Position numbers and translations under genes: made by a program | Shown here: piece after piece, positions 63,261 through 64,000 of the stretch | Position numbering within the stretch: the first letter of the stretch is position 1 | How the letters are laid out: every line of letters starts with the position of its first letter | NCBI GenBank assembly: GCA_013214025.1 | Contig: JABSRN010000164.1 | Coordinates: 85,472-149,471, forward strand | Direction: 5' to 3' | Origin: Polyangiaceae bacterium | GTDB taxonomy: Bacteria; Myxococcota_A; Polyangia; Polyangiales; Polyangiaceae | DNA: 64,000 nucleotides | Notes under the pieces: model-generated | The model's database searches: none | Told to the model about the DNA's origin: nothing | What the model saw: the letters and a program-made list of their open reading frames with translations, nothing else

Positions 63261-64000
63261 TCGGCTTCCCTGAATAGTCCACGACACCAAAGTCCAACTC
63301 GCCGCGGCGCAAGCGGCCAAGCGTGTGCTGAATGTCGAGGTCCATGCGTCGGTCGGCTTGATTCATCGGCACGTTCTCGCGAACTTGATCCCGCAGCTTC
63401 TTGCTACGCCCCTGGCAGCCCAAACCTTCCCGTAAATCGAAGGCCTGGCAGAGCGCGAGCAAGTGGGCTGCCGCCACCGTCTCGCCGAGTTCGACCATTC
63501 GCAAACAATCCCGGGCCGCGATGGTGCCCATGGATACCTTGTCCTGGTTGTGATTCTCTGTGCTTCGGCTGAAGACGCTCGCCGGCATGCTGAGTTTTGC
63601 CGATTCGGCAGCCAGAGCACTCGTCAGTATTTGCATCGCCTTGAAGCCATGATGGGCAACGCCCGCATCGGTACTCACCAAATTCTCGCTCAGACCGTTA
63701 TTGGTGTTCGGGTTGCACAACAGCAGCATTTGCCGATCCAATAGATCCGAAAGGTTGGCGACGTTTGTTTTCAGCAAGTCCATGGCCGAGCACACGTGAC
63801 CGCCGTAAAAATTTCCCCCATGCAAAATATCACCGGTCGAAGGGTCCAATAGGGGGTTGTCGTTGGCGCCATTGAGTTCCGTCTCAATTAGCCCACGAGT
63901 GAAGGGCAAACAATCCACCAACACACCGATGACGTGAGGCGCGCAGCGCAATGAATACCGATCTTGAACACGAGTCGGCTCCGGAAATCTCCGGGTGTCA
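63253..64000 (-). CDS. HAL-type aromatic amino acid ammonia-lyase, 5' end cut by window
   Basis: The C-terminal 249 codons are in the window and the frame runs off at 64000, where VQDRYSLRCAPHVIGVL is visible. Family motifs: RGLIETELNGANDNPLLD, SGxILHGGNFYGGHV, GLSENLVSTDAGVAHHGFK and SRSTENHNQDKVSMGT. These are the active-site Tyr/Arg/Asn/Glu region of histidine/tyrosine ammonia-lyases. The MIO-forming Ala-Ser-Gly lies in the missing part. In APE clusters this enzyme makes the aryl starter (such as coumarate) from an amino acid. It heads the overlapping operon HAL, thioesterase, LolA, MMPL, DUF3261. Confidence 0.92.
   Translation of the reverse strand, partial: DTRRFPEPTRVQDRYSLRCAPHVIGVLVDCLPFTRGLIETELNGANDNPLLDPSTGDILHGGNFYGGHVCSAMDLLKTNVANLSDLLDRQMLLLCNPNTNNGLSENLVSTDAGVAHHGFKAMQILTSALAAESAKLSMPASVFSRSTENHNQDKVSMGTIAARDCLRMVELGETVAAAHLLALCQAFDLREGLGCQGRSKKLRDQVRENVPMNQADRRMDLDIQHTLGRLRRGELDFGVVDYSGKPSD

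Overview
The window is high-GC bacterial DNA, most likely from a member of the Myxococcota (deltaproteobacterial lineage). This is inferred from content: many lipoproteins with Gly/Ser/Asp-rich linkers and Cys-rich C-termini, two eukaryote-like Ser/Thr kinases, multi-domain c-type cytochromes and frequent GTG starts. No rRNA, tRNA, CRISPR array, prophage or intact insertion sequence was recognised.

Layout. 1-3651 (minus): a MauG/CcpA-type di-heme peroxidase followed by a fibronectin-III lipoprotein that carries its own CxxCH site; the latter runs off the left edge. 4597-9241: a Ser/Thr kinase, a RelA-type (p)ppGpp synthetase and a TetR regulator. 9238-15233: a beta-propeller lipoprotein, a broken pirin gene, two related orphan proteins, and a MerR regulator whose end merges with a lipoprotein lacking a signal peptide. 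15832-24886: a D-2-hydroxyacid dehydrogenase, a NarK-type transporter, an alpha/beta hydrolase, a P450 divergent from a large RND exporter, and a two-gene membrane unit. 24930-31345: tandem Cys-rich lipoproteins, DUF4126 and DMT membrane proteins, a beta-barrel protein, an SRPBCC protein, a Tat-exported intradiol-dioxygenase-like lipoprotein and a TPR lipoprotein. 31391-37330: a patch of gene debris (TPR, DUF2071 and PgaA-like fragments) around a 1111-residue kinase with its catalytic domain at the C-terminus. 37374-48840: VF530 and DbpA, secreted MsrB, sterol-desaturase-type hydroxylase, rhomboid, MATE, a methyltransferase/glycosyltransferase pair, a six-repeat Cys-rich lipoprotein and a cyclophilin. 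48850-50294: a decayed C-terminal half of glnE.

50422-64000 is the most striking region. It is most of an aryl-polyene (APE/xanthomonadin-type) gene cluster. A minus-strand operon (HAL-type ammonia lyase, thioesterase, LolA-like, MMPL exporter, DUF3261 lipoprotein) converges on a plus-strand operon (glycosyltransferase, ketosynthase, dehydratase, ketoreductase, second ketosynthase). Three things stand out: the ketosynthase and its chain-length-factor partner are one polypeptide; the glycosyltransferase is fused through a membrane helix to a strictosidine-synthase/SMP-30-like propeller; and a halogenase-like flavoprotein and an O-methyltransferase lie beside the operon. Together they predict a halogenated, methylated aryl polyene pigment. 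The remaining genes (acyl carrier proteins, ligase, acyltransferase) should lie beyond position 64000.

Disrupted genes are unusually frequent (pirin, MerR/lipoprotein, TPR, DUF2071, PgaA-like, glnE). They lie among long intact genes, which suggests local decay and deletions rather than poor sequence overall.
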